NCBI RefSeq assembly: GCF_022829635.1
Contig: NZ_JAKSYO010000172.1
Coordinates: forward strand, 62,001-126,000
Reading direction: 5' to 3'
DNA length: 64,000 nucleotides
Source of the DNA: Methylobacterium sp. E-066
Lineage (GTDB): Bacteria > Pseudomonadota > Alphaproteobacteria > Rhizobiales > Beijerinckiaceae
The stretch's first letter is position 1, and each line of letters starts with the position of its first letter. The position numbers and the translations under genes were made by a program. A model generated the notes under the pieces. The model ran no database searches. It saw nothing but the letters and a program-made list of their open reading frames with translations, and had not been told where the DNA came from. Of the stretch, positions 27,531-35,693 are shown piece after piece.

Positions 27531-28265
27531 ATGCGTCTCGCAGGCAAGACAGCATTGGTCACGGCGGCCGGCCAGGGCATCGGCCGGGCGAGCGTCCTGG
27601 CGATGGCGCGTGAAGGCGCGCGGGTACTGGCCACCGATGTCCGGGCGGAGGCGCTCCGGACCTTCGACGGGGTGGAGAACGTCACCACCGCGCCTCTCGA
27701 CGTGCTGGACCGGGCGCAGATCGAGGCTGTGGCCGGCGGGCTCGACCGGATCGACGTGCTGTTCAACTGCGCCGGCTACGTCCACGCCGGCACGGTGCTC
27801 GACGCCAGCGACGCCGATTTCGACTTCGCCGTGAACCTCAACGTCCGGTCGCAGTTCTGGACGATCCGCGCGGTCCTGCCCCGGATGCTGGAGGCCGGCG
27901 CCGGCAGCATCGTCAACATGGCGAGCGTCGCCGGTTCGCTGCGCGGCCTGCCGAACCGCTTCGTCTACGGGCTGACCAAGGCCGCAGTGATCGGCCTGAC
28001 CAAGTCGGTGGCGGCGGATTACGTCGGCCGCGGAATCCGCTGCAATTGCGTCTGCCCCGGCACGGTCGACACGCCGTCGCTGGCCGACCGGATCAACGCG
28101 TTCGACGATCCCGTGGAGGCCCGCAAGGCCTTCATCGCCCGCCAGCCCATGGGCCGGCTGGCGAAGGCCGAAGAAATCGCCCCGCTGGTGGTGTTCCTGG
28201 CGAGCGACGAGGCCGCGTTCGTGACCGGCCAGAGCTATTCCATCGACGGTGGCATGACGATCTGA
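27531..28265 (+). CDS. SDR of the BDH2 / 2-keto-3-deoxy-sugar-acid dehydrogenase type
   Basis: 244 residues. VTAAGQGIGRAS at 10-21, FNCAGYVHAGTVLD, and the triad Ser132, Tyr146, Lys150. The stretch IRCNCVCPGTVDTPSLADR and SIDGGMTI at the end are close to the BDH2 group (3-hydroxybutyrate dehydrogenase type 2), which in bacteria includes dehydrogenases of 2-keto-3-deoxy-fuconate and rhamnonate pathways. Probably NAD-dependent. A ribosome site (ggggaggatcgg) is near the ATG. Confidence 0.88.
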   Translation: MRLAGKTALVTAAGQGIGRASVLAMAREGARVLATDVRAEALRTFDGVENVTTAPLDVLDRAQIEAVAGGLDRIDVLFNCAGYVHAGTVLDASDADFDFAVNLNVRSQFWTIRAVLPRMLEAGAGSIVNMASVAGSLRGLPNRFVYGLTKAAVIGLTKSVAADYVGRGIRCNCVCPGTVDTPSLADRINAFDDPVEARKAFIARQPMGRLAKAEEIAPLVVFLASDEAAFVTGQSYSIDGGMTI

Positions 28266-28402
28266 CGGTCGGCCCGATGGGGCAAGCCGGGGTCGATTGA
28301 TCGTCCGCATCGCCGGTGCGGCACGACCGCGGCTTTCCCGATCGTGAATTTTGAATACAATCCTTCCGATGGGCGGGGACGCGCCCTCGGGAGGGATCGG
28401 CC
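28266..28402 (+). promoter_or_regulatory. possible internal promoter/operator upstream of the FAD/Fe-S dehydrogenase
   Basis: Within this 137-base GC-rich gap there is one AT-rich patch, gtgaattttgaatacaatcc (about 28343-28362), and a ribosome site ggaggga just before GTG 28403. The patch contains tacaa, similar to elements seen before the TRAP operon, and may bind one of the local GntR regulators. This is suggestive only. Confidence 0.3.
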
Positions 28403-31366
28403 GTGACGCAAGCCAAGGCTCGGAGTGCGGTGTCGCCGCGCGCGGCGGCACGTCACGATGGCGGATTGGCCCGCAAGCTCGCGGATCAGCTTCAGGGGGA
28501 AGCGCGGTTCGACGCGTTCACCCGCGGCCGCTACAGCACCGATGCCTCGATCTACCAGATCATGCCGGCCGGCGTGGTCCTGCCGCGCTCGGCCGCGGAC
28601 ATCGCCGCGACCTTACGGATCGCGGCCGACCACGGCGCGCCGGTGATCCTGCGCGGCGGCGGCACCTCGCAGAACGGCCAGCCGATCGGCTCGGGGCTGG
28701 TGGTCGATTGCGCGCGCCACTTCAACGGCATTCGCGCCTACGACCCGGAGGGCGGCACGATCACGGTCGAGCCCGGCCTCGTGCTGGAGCGGCTGAACAC
28801 CCGGGTGAAGGCCGATGGCTGGTTCTTCCCCGTCGAACCCTCGACGGCGACCCGCTGCACCATCGGCGGCATGGCCGGCAACAATTCCTGCGGTGCCCGC
28901 TCGCTGCGCTACGGCAAGATGAGCGACAACGTCCTGGCGATGGACGCGCTGCTGCCCGACGGCGAGGCGTTCGGCTTCGGCCTGACCGGCAACGCGGCCT
29001 CGGGGGTCACCGGCTCGGCGCACGCCGAATCCCTGGCCGAGCGCATGCGCGCCCTCGCCCTCCTCCATCGCGACGAGATCGCGGCCCGCTACCCGAAGGT
29101 GCAGCGCCGCGTGGGCGGCTACAACCTCGACGCCCTGGTCGAGTCGCGCCCGAACCTTGCGCATCTTCTGGTCGGCTCGGAGGGGACCCTGGCCGCCACC
29201 ACCTCGGTAACCCTCAAGCTGTCGCGCCTGCCCGCGCACCGGGTGATGGGCGTCTGCCATTTCCCGTCGTTCCGGGCCGCCATGGAAACGACGCAGCACA
29301 TCGTCGCCCTCGATCCCGTGGCTGTGGAACTGGTCGACAACAACGTGCTGGTGCTCGGCGCCGACATCCCGCTGTTCCGGGCGACGCTCGCCGACATCAC
29401 CCGCGGCAAGCCGAACTGCCTGCTGCTGGCGGAATTCGCTGGCGACGACCTCCCCGCCCTGAAGCGCGACCTGAAGCGCCTCGATGCCTGCATGGCCGAT
29501 CACGGCTTCCCCGGCGCCGTCGTCGAGATCCTGGAGCCGGCCCGGCAGCGCTCCGTCTGGGAGGTGCGCGAGGCCTGCCTCAACATCATGATGTCGATGA
29601 AGGGCGACGCGAAGCCGGTCTCGTTCATCGAGGATTGCGCGGTGCCGCTGGAGCACCTGGCCGACTACACCGATGCGGTGACCGAGGTGTTCACCAAGCA
29701 CGGCACCCGCGGCACCTGGTACGCCCACGCCTCCGTCGGCTGCCTGCACGTCCGCCCGATCCTCGACATGAAGGATGGCGGCGACGTGAAACGGATGCGC
29801 GCCATCGCGGAGGAGACCTCCGAGCTGGTCCGCCGCTACAAGGGCTCCTATTCCGGCGAGCACGGCGACGGCATCTCGCGCTCGGAATACATCGCGCCGC
29901 TGTTCGGCCCGGTCCTGACCCGCGCCTTCGAGACCGTGAAGGACGCGTTCGACCCGGAGAACCGGCTCAATCCCGGCAAGATCGTCCGGCCGCTGACCAT
30001 GGACGACCGGAGCCTGTTCCGGTTCAAGCCCGATTACGCGGTGACGGAGCCGCTCAAGCCCGCCCTCGACTGGTCGGATTGGGGCGGCTTCGGCTCGGCC
30101 GTCGAGATGTGCAACAACAACGGCACCTGCCGGAAGCTCGCCGGCGGCGCGATGTGCCCGTCCTACCGGGCGACCCGGGAGGAGGAACACCTCACCCGCG
30201 GCCGCGCCAACACCTTGCGGCTCGCGATCTCGGGCCAGCTCGGGCCGGACGCCTTCACCAGCAAGGCGATGAAGCGTACCCTCGACCTGTGCGTCTCCTG
30301 CAAGGCCTGCCGCCGGGAATGCCCCACGGGCGTCGACATGGCCAAGATGAAGGTCGAGTTCCTGCATCACTACCACGCCCGCCATGGCCTGCCCGTGCGC
30401 GACCGGCTCATTGGGCTGATGCCGCACTACGCCGGCATCGCCGCCAAGCTCGCCCCGCTCCTCAACCTGCGCGACCGGCTCCCGGCGCTGGCCGCCCTGT
30501 CGGAGCGGATGGTCGGGCTCTCGGCCAAGCGCTCGCTGCCGCGCTGGCGGCGTCCCTGGAGCGAGCAGGGCGAGGCGGCCCATCCGGGAGACGTCACCGG
30601 GGACTTCCGCGACGTCATCCTGTTCGGCGACACGTTCAACCGCGCCTTCGAGCGGGAGAACCTGGAAGCCGCCGAGCGGGTGTTGCTGGCCGCGGGCTAT
30701 CGCATCCACCGGGTCTACCCGACCCGCGGGCGGCGGCCGCTCTGCTGCGGCCGGACCTGGCTGGCTTCGGGCCAGACCGACCGGGCCCGCGCCGAGGCAC
30801 GCCGGACCCTCGACACGCTGCTACCGTTCGTCCGGGCCGGCGCCCGGGTGGTCGGCCTGGAGCCGTCCTGCCTGCTGACCTTCCGCGACGAGTTCTCGGC
30901 GCTGCTGCCGGGCGAGGACACGGTGCTGCTGGCCAAGCAATCGCTGCTGTTCGAGGAATTGCTGGCCGCCGACCTCGCATCGGGTCGGATCGCGCTGCCG
31001 CTCGCGAACCAGGGCGGCCGGGTCGCGCACCTGCACGGGCATTGTCACCAGAAATCGTTCGGCGTGATGGGCTCGGTGGAAACGGTGCTGCGGAGCGTGC
31101 CGGGCCTCGACGTGCGGGTCATCGAGTCGAGCTGCTGCGGCATGGCCGGCGCCTTCGGCTACGGGGCGGAGACGATCGAAACCTCCTTCGCCATGGCCGA
31201 GCTATCCCTGTTCCCTGCCCTGCGGGCGGCCGGGCCCGACGACATCGTGGTGGCCGACGGAACCAGCTGCCGCCACCAGATCCATGATGGCCTCGGCATC
31301 CGCGCGGACCATGTGGCCCGCGTTCTTGATGACGCGCTCGTGCAGGGCCCCCCGCCTCGACACTGA
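28403..31366 (+). CDS. FAD-linked 2-hydroxyacid dehydrogenase with Fe-S and cysteine-rich domains (YdiJ-like)
   Basis: 987 residues, GTG start with gggaggga upstream. Domains in order: FAD-binding PCMH (about 45-275; VILRGGGTSQNGQPIGSG, STATRCTIGGMAGNN), FAD-oxidase C (about 280-530; YSGEHGDGISRSEY, DPENRLNPGKIV), two 4Fe-4S sites (CNNNGTCRKL near 568; CVSCKACRRECPTGVDM near 630), and a cysteine-rich CCG-type domain (SCLLTF near 822, GHCHQKSFG near 878, ESSCCGMAGAFG near 908). This single chain combines what GlcD and GlcF do separately, as in YdiJ. It likely oxidises a D-2-hydroxyacid (for example 2-hydroxyglutarate or lactate) and feeds the respiratory chain. Confidence 0.9.
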   Translation: MTQAKARSAVSPRAAARHDGGLARKLADQLQGEARFDAFTRGRYSTDASIYQIMPAGVVLPRSAADIAATLRIAADHGAPVILRGGGTSQNGQPIGSGLVVDCARHFNGIRAYDPEGGTITVEPGLVLERLNTRVKADGWFFPVEPSTATRCTIGGMAGNNSCGARSLRYGKMSDNVLAMDALLPDGEAFGFGLTGNAASGVTGSAHAESLAERMRALALLHRDEIAARYPKVQRRVGGYNLDALVESRPNLAHLLVGSEGTLAATTSVTLKLSRLPAHRVMGVCHFPSFRAAMETTQHIVALDPVAVELVDNNVLVLGADIPLFRATLADITRGKPNCLLLAEFAGDDLPALKRDLKRLDACMADHGFPGAVVEILEPARQRSVWEVREACLNIMMSMKGDAKPVSFIEDCAVPLEHLADYTDAVTEVFTKHGTRGTWYAHASVGCLHVRPILDMKDGGDVKRMRAIAEETSELVRRYKGSYSGEHGDGISRSEYIAPLFGPVLTRAFETVKDAFDPENRLNPGKIVRPLTMDDRSLFRFKPDYAVTEPLKPALDWSDWGGFGSAVEMCNNNGTCRKLAGGAMCPSYRATREEEHLTRGRANTLRLAISGQLGPDAFTSKAMKRTLDLCVSCKACRRECPTGVDMAKMKVEFLHHYHARHGLPVRDRLIGLMPHYAGIAAKLAPLLNLRDRLPALAALSERMVGLSAKRSLPRWRRPWSEQGEAAHPGDVTGDFRDVILFGDTFNRAFERENLEAAERVLLAAGYRIHRVYPTRGRRPLCCGRTWLASGQTDRARAEARRTLDTLLPFVRAGARVVGLEPSCLLTFRDEFSALLPGEDTVLLAKQSLLFEELLAADLASGRIALPLANQGGRVAHLHGHCHQKSFGVMGSVETVLRSVPGLDVRVIESSCCGMAGAFGYGAETIETSFAMAELSLFPALRAAGPDDIVVADGTSCRHQIHDGLGIRADHVARVLDDALVQGPPPRH

Positions 31367-31426
31367 ATTGTTGGGCACCTACACAGGCAGGATAGGTCGC
31401 TTCGACCTCGCGTGCACCGTCGGCTC

Positions 31427-32107
31427 ATGAACAAAATCGACACCGGCATCGGAATCAGCCGTCGTTACCTCCACGATGAGGTGGCCGACCGGATGCGTGA
31501 ACTGATCCGCACCGGCGAGATGGAGCCGAAGGCGCGCATCAACGAGGGCGAGCTGACCGAACGCTTCGGGATCTCGCGCACGCCGCTGCGCGAGGCGATC
31601 AAGATCCTGGCGACCGAGGGCCTGCTCGAACTGCTCCCGAACCGCGGCGCGCGGGTCGCCAGCATCTCCGAAGTCGAACTCGAGGAGATGCTGGAGGTGA
31701 TCGCCGGGCTCGAGGCCACCGCCGGCGATCTCGCCTGCCGGACGATCTCGGAGGCCGAGATCGACGCGATCGAGGTCGATCACCGGGCGATGGTCGCGGC
31801 CTGGAAGGGCGGCGACGAGGCCGGGTATTTCAGCCACAACCGCCGGATCCACGAAGGCATCATGGCGGCGAGCCGCAACGGCATCCTGGCCAACATCTAC
31901 GAAAGCCTGTCGGGCCGGATCCAGCGGTCGCGCTACTCGGCCCACCAGACCCCGGACCAATGGGCCCGGGCCGTGTCGGAGCACGAGCAGATGATCGTGC
32001 TGCTGCGCGCCCGGGACGGCGCCGCCCTCGCCACCCTGATGCGCGCGCATATCCGCGGGAAAAAGACCGTGATCGCCGCCAATTACGGGGTCGCGGGAGC
32101 CGGCTGA
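31427..32107 (+). CDS. GntR family transcriptional regulator, FCD domain
   Basis: 226 residues from ATG 31427; a GTG at 31412 would add five. DNA-binding domain: LHDEVADRMRELIRTGEM, then LTERFGISRTPLREAIKILA. The FCD domain has the ligand residues NRRIHEGIMAAS and EHEQMIVLLRARD. It follows the FAD/Fe-S dehydrogenase by 60 bases on the same strand and may regulate it. Its last 25 bases overlap the end of the methyltransferase gene on the other strand. Confidence 0.88.
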   Translation: MNKIDTGIGISRRYLHDEVADRMRELIRTGEMEPKARINEGELTERFGISRTPLREAIKILATEGLLELLPNRGARVASISEVELEEMLEVIAGLEATAGDLACRTISEAEIDAIEVDHRAMVAAWKGGDEAGYFSHNRRIHEGIMAASRNGILANIYESLSGRIQRSRYSAHQTPDQWARAVSEHEQMIVLLRARDGAALATLMRAHIRGKKTVIAANYGVAGAG

Positions 32108-33024
32108 GCCGTCATCTCGAACCAGAACGAGGCGCCCGGCGTGCCGGAATCGTTCGGGTAGAGGAACGGGATGTCGGGCCCCGGCCGGCGTGCCGCGAAG
32201 ACGGCCTTGACCCGGGCGCTCATCGCCGGATCCTGGCAGAGATACATCACCGGCACCGTCACCCGGAACGGCGGCGCGCCGCACATCAGCATGGCGGCCA
32301 GCAGGTACTGCTCGTTGTAGAGCCGGCAGTTCCACGCGGCCGGGTAGTCGTCCGGGATGAAGATGTCGTGGATCTGCACGATCACCCCCGGTGCGAGCCG
32401 CGGCATCACTTCGAAGAAAAAGACCGTCACGTCGGAATTGGCGAAGGAGCGGTGCGATCCGTCGAAGAAGACGATGTCCCCGGCGCGCAATTCTTCGAAG
32501 ATCTTGAGGTCGCAGCCTTCGAGGGGCGAGCGAAGCGTCCAGTCGCAGATCGCGTCGATCTCCCGGCGGGGCATCGGGTCGATCGAGGTGATTTTGGTCG
32601 GCAGTTTCAGCGCATCGATCGTATAGCGGGCAAAGCAGGTCGAGGAGCCGGACCCGATCTCGAGGTAGCGGGCCGGCCGCTTCCAGGCGAGCATGGTCAT
32701 CAGCGCGGCGGCGTCGAGCGCGGTGAACCACGTGTTGTTCCAGTGCGGCGTCACCGGATCGACGACGCCGGATTGATGCGGGACGCTGTGGAGCAGGTCG
32801 GCCCGCGCCTCCAGCGCATCGAGGAACGCCGCGTAGGCGGTCGTCTCGCGGGCGAGGACCGACCGGAGGTGACCGTGCGGCGCGCTGCCGGGCGTCCAGC
32901 GGGAGGACGGCACCACCGGGTGGTAATCGTGGACCGTATGGCTCCAGCGGAACGGCTCGGTACTCGCCCGGAAGATGTCGATTCCGGCGCGGCGCCCGGC
33001 GTTTCTCACGATGTCCTTCAGCAT
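32083..33024 (-). CDS. class I SAM-dependent methyltransferase-like protein
   Basis: 313 residues from ATG 33024; a further 14 codons upstream are open. Motif I is YLEIGSGSSTCFARY (about residue 140), followed by KITSIDPMPRREI and, after the acidic turn, GDIVFFDGSHRS. VIVQIHDIFIPDDYPAAW resembles class I methyltransferases of the Methyltransf_24 group often linked to polysaccharide or rhamnosyl modification. Substrate unknown. No partner genes are visible next to it. Confidence 0.75.
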   Translation of the reverse strand: MLKDIVRNAGRRAGIDIFRASTEPFRWSHTVHDYHPVVPSSRWTPGSAPHGHLRSVLARETTAYAAFLDALEARADLLHSVPHQSGVVDPVTPHWNNTWFTALDAAALMTMLAWKRPARYLEIGSGSSTCFARYTIDALKLPTKITSIDPMPRREIDAICDWTLRSPLEGCDLKIFEELRAGDIVFFDGSHRSFANSDVTVFFFEVMPRLAPGVIVQIHDIFIPDDYPAAWNCRLYNEQYLLAAMLMCGAPPFRVTVPVMYLCQDPAMSARVKAVFAARRPGPDIPFLYPNDSGTPGASFWFEMTAQPAPATP

Positions 33025-33138
33025 GGCCGTCCTCGCTTCCACGCGACGACAATGCTGATGCCGCAACTTCTAGTCGAGTCAGATCGCGGGCCTACGCAAT
33101 CCTCGCGGGAATGCGGTTAAGCTGCGCTTTCCGTTTCG

Positions 33139-33789
33139 TCAGGCCGCGCTGGGTGCCCGGAGGCCGGCCACGAGGTCGGTGAAGCGGTCGCCCTGGACGA
33201 TGACGTGGCTGCGCAGGGCCTCGGCGGCGCCGGCCTCATCGCCGGCGACGATGGCGGCGACGATGGCCTCGTGCTCGGCCAGCGATTGCGGCAGCCGCTG
33301 ACGGGCGCGCAATTGCAACCTGCGATAGGGCGCGAGCCGCCTGTGCAGCGACAGGGCCTGCTCAGCCAGAAAAGCGTTGCGGCTCGCCCGATAGACCACC
33401 GTGTGGAACACGTAGTTTTCGGCGTAGTAGCTCTCGGCATCCGTAAGGATCGCCGCCCGGCAGCCCGCCAGGGCCGCCTGCAGGGCCTCCGCATCCTCTG
33501 GAACCAGCCGCCGCGCCGCGAGCCGGCCGCAGGCGGCCTCGATTTCCGCCATGGTCTCGAACATCGCCAGCAGCAGATGCGGCTCCGGCGCGCTGACGAT
33601 GGCGCCGCGCCGAGGCTTGGTCTGGATCAGGCCGGTGGCCGCCAGTTGCAGCAGCGCCTCCCGGATCGGCGTGCGCGAGACCCCGAAGCGCTCGGCCAGC
33701 TGGTTCTCGTCGAGACGCGCCCCGAGGGCGAGTTCGCCCGAAACGATCTCGTCCTCGATCCGCTGCCGCAGGCGCTGGGCGTGGTTCAT
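33139..33789 (-). CDS. GntR family transcriptional regulator, FCD domain (TRAP operon regulator)
   Basis: 216 residues. LRQRIEDEIVSGELALGARL then LAERFGVSRTPIREALLQLA form the winged helix. The ligand domain has FHTVVYRASRN and, at the end, EHEAIVAAIVAGD. It is divergent from a TRAP transporter operon, the usual arrangement when the regulator senses the TRAP substrate. Confidence 0.9.
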   Translation of the reverse strand: MNHAQRLRQRIEDEIVSGELALGARLDENQLAERFGVSRTPIREALLQLAATGLIQTKPRRGAIVSAPEPHLLLAMFETMAEIEAACGRLAARRLVPEDAEALQAALAGCRAAILTDAESYYAENYVFHTVVYRASRNAFLAEQALSLHRRLAPYRRLQLRARQRLPQSLAEHEAIVAAIVAGDEAGAAEALRSHVIVQGDRFTDLVAGLRAPSAA

Positions 33790-33984
33790 CCCTCCGGTCC
33801 TTCCCCCTCGGCGGATGGTGCGTCGCCAGCCTTCTTGAAGGATCGGTCCGGCTTACGCCGTTCACATATGCTCGACTGTTGACAAAATATACAAGACAGT
33901 TTTTCGTGCATACAAGGATTGCATCGCTAATATTGCAATGCACAAAATAGATCCGCCTTCTTATTGGCGGTGCGGGAGAGATCG
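33790..33984. promoter_or_regulatory. divergent promoter/operator region of gntR and the TRAP operon
   Basis: An AT-rich 195-base gap in GC-rich DNA. Two copies of atacaag lie in the same orientation at 33889-33895 and 33910-33916, start to start 21 bases, about two helical turns. A ttgaca box at 33879-33884 is a candidate -35 element. Further on, attgcaat (33932-33939) is an 8-base palindrome. The ribosome site gggagag precedes the two tandem ATGs of the binding protein. The divergent GntR protein is the likely binder. Confidence 0.5.
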
Positions 33985-35007
33985 ATGATGCCGACACGTC
34001 GCACGCTGGTCGCGGCCGCCCTCGCGGCGCCCGCCATCCTGAGATTCGGTCTCGGCGCGGCCCAGGCTGCCACGATCCTGAAGCTGTCGCACCAGTTCCC
34101 GGGCGGCACGATCGACGAGGGCGACTTTCGCGATCGGATGTGCCGGAAATTCGCCCAGGCGGTGGGCGAGCGCTCCAAGGGCGCCCTGGAGGTTCAGGTC
34201 TATCCGGGCTCCTCGCTGATGAAGACGAACGCCCAGTTCGGCGCCATGCGCAAGGGCGCGCTCGACATGTCGCTCTACCCGAGCCCCTACGCGGGCGGCG
34301 AGGTGGCGGAGCTGAACATCGGCCTGATGCCGGCGCTCGTGACCTCCTACGCGCAGGCGGTGGCGTGGAAGTCGGCCCCCGTGGGCCGCAAGCTCACCGA
34401 GATCCTGGAATCCAAGGGCATCGTCCTGGTCTCGTGGGTCTGGCAATCCGGCGGCGTCGCCAGCCGCGAGCGGCCGCTGATCGCGCCGTCCGACGCCAAG
34501 GGCATGAAGGTCCGCGGCGGCTCCCGCGAGATGGACCTGATGATGAAGCAGGCCGGCGCCGCCACGCTCTCGATCCCGTCGAACGAATCCTACGCGGCGA
34601 TGCAGACCGGCGCCTGCGACGCGGTGATCACCTCGTCCACCAGCCTGATCTCGTTCCGGCTGGAGGAACTCTCGAAGGCCCTGACCTCCGGCCGCGAGCG
34701 CTCCTATTGGTTCATGCTCGAGCCGATCATGATGTCCAAGACCGTGTTCTCGGGCCTGCCCAAGGACCAGCAGGACCTGATCATGGCGGTGGGCGCCGAG
34801 CTCGAAGCCTTCGGCCAGACCGGCGCCAAGGAGGACGACACCCGCGTCGAGCAGATTTTCTCCAAGGCCGGCGCCAAGGTCTCGCAGCTCGACGAGAAGT
34901 CGCTCGGCCAGTGGCGCGAACTCGCCCGGGAGACCGCCTGGAAGGATTATGCCGGCCGCAATGCCGGCTGCGCGGAACTGCTGAAGCTGGCGGAGCAGGT
35001 CGCGTGA
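33985..35007 (+). CDS. TRAP transporter substrate-binding protein (DctP family)
   Basis: 340 residues from the first of two ATGs (33985 or 33988). The leader MMPTRRTLVAAALAAPAIL with twin arginines ends at AAQAA. The mature part has ILKLSHQFPGGTIDEGD, LEVQVYPGSSLMKTNAQF and GMKVRGGSREMDLMMKQAG, the DctP carboxylate site region with the conserved Arg. It catches a small organic acid in the periplasm for the permeases encoded next, overlapping the small-subunit GTG by four bases. Confidence 0.92.
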   Translation: MMPTRRTLVAAALAAPAILRFGLGAAQAATILKLSHQFPGGTIDEGDFRDRMCRKFAQAVGERSKGALEVQVYPGSSLMKTNAQFGAMRKGALDMSLYPSPYAGGEVAELNIGLMPALVTSYAQAVAWKSAPVGRKLTEILESKGIVLVSWVWQSGGVASRERPLIAPSDAKGMKVRGGSREMDLMMKQAGAATLSIPSNESYAAMQTGACDAVITSSTSLISFRLEELSKALTSGRERSYWFMLEPIMMSKTVFSGLPKDQQDLIMAVGAELEAFGQTGAKEDDTRVEQIFSKAGAKVSQLDEKSLGQWRELARETAWKDYAGRNAGCAELLKLAEQVA

Positions 35008-35693
35008 GCCACGGCTTCGACGCGGCCACCGCGATCCCGGATCCGAAGGGCGCCGAGGAGCCCCGGCTCCCCGGCCTGCTCGGCCTGTTCGACCGGACAC
35101 TGCGCGGCATCAACCGCGTCATCCTCGGGCTGGGCGGGCTCTGCCTGGTCGGCGCCTGCCTGGTGCTGAGCCACAGCGTCGTGGTCCGCTACCTGCTGAA
35201 GGAGCCCACCGACTGGCAGGACGAGATGGCGGTCTTCCTGATCGTCGGCGCGACGTTCTTCTCGGCCGCCGGGGTGCAGGCCAAGCGCGGCCATGTCGCG
35301 ATCGAGGCGCTGACCGGCTTGCTGTCGCCCACAATCAACCGGATCCGGCTGCTGTTCGTCGACATCGTCAGCCTCGCCTTCTGCGCGTTCTTCGCCTGGA
35401 AGAGCTGGACCCTCGATCACGAGGCCTGGATCGACGGCCAGACCTCGCAATCGACCTGGGGGCCGCCGCTCTGGATCCCCTACACGCTGATGGCCGCCGG
35501 CATGAGCCTGCTGTGCCTCCAGTTCGTGCTGCAGATCGCCGAGGCTGCGCTCTACGGGCCGCGGGCTGCCGGCTGGGCCAAGCCGAAGATCGGCATCGGC
35601 GCCGACGTGAACACGGACATGCACGGTGCGCCCGGGGTCACGCCCCAGGGGCCCGATCCGATGGGCCGCACGGTCGACGCGAGGGTGAAGTGA
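35004..35693 (+). CDS. TRAP transporter small permease (DctQ)
   Basis: 229 residues from GTG 35004. Four membrane segments: VILGLGGLCLVGACLVLSHS, then the region around VFLIVGATFFSAAG, LFVDIVSLAFCAFFAWKSW and LWIPYTLMAAGMSLLCLQF. WQDEMAVFL is the family motif. A polar tail of about 45 residues rich in Gly and Pro follows the last helix. The ATG of the large permease overlaps its stop by one base. Confidence 0.9.
   Translation: MSHGFDAATAIPDPKGAEEPRLPGLLGLFDRTLRGINRVILGLGGLCLVGACLVLSHSVVVRYLLKEPTDWQDEMAVFLIVGATFFSAAGVQAKRGHVAIEALTGLLSPTINRIRLLFVDIVSLAFCAFFAWKSWTLDHEAWIDGQTSQSTWGPPLWIPYTLMAAGMSLLCLQFVLQIAEAALYGPRAAGWAKPKIGIGADVNTDMHGAPGVTPQGPDPMGRTVDARVK

Noticed and set aside
28403..31366. 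Frameshift between flavin and Fe-S halves (glcD plus glcF)
   Set aside because: The frame is continuous and all motifs occur in the order known from single-chain YdiJ-like enzymes.
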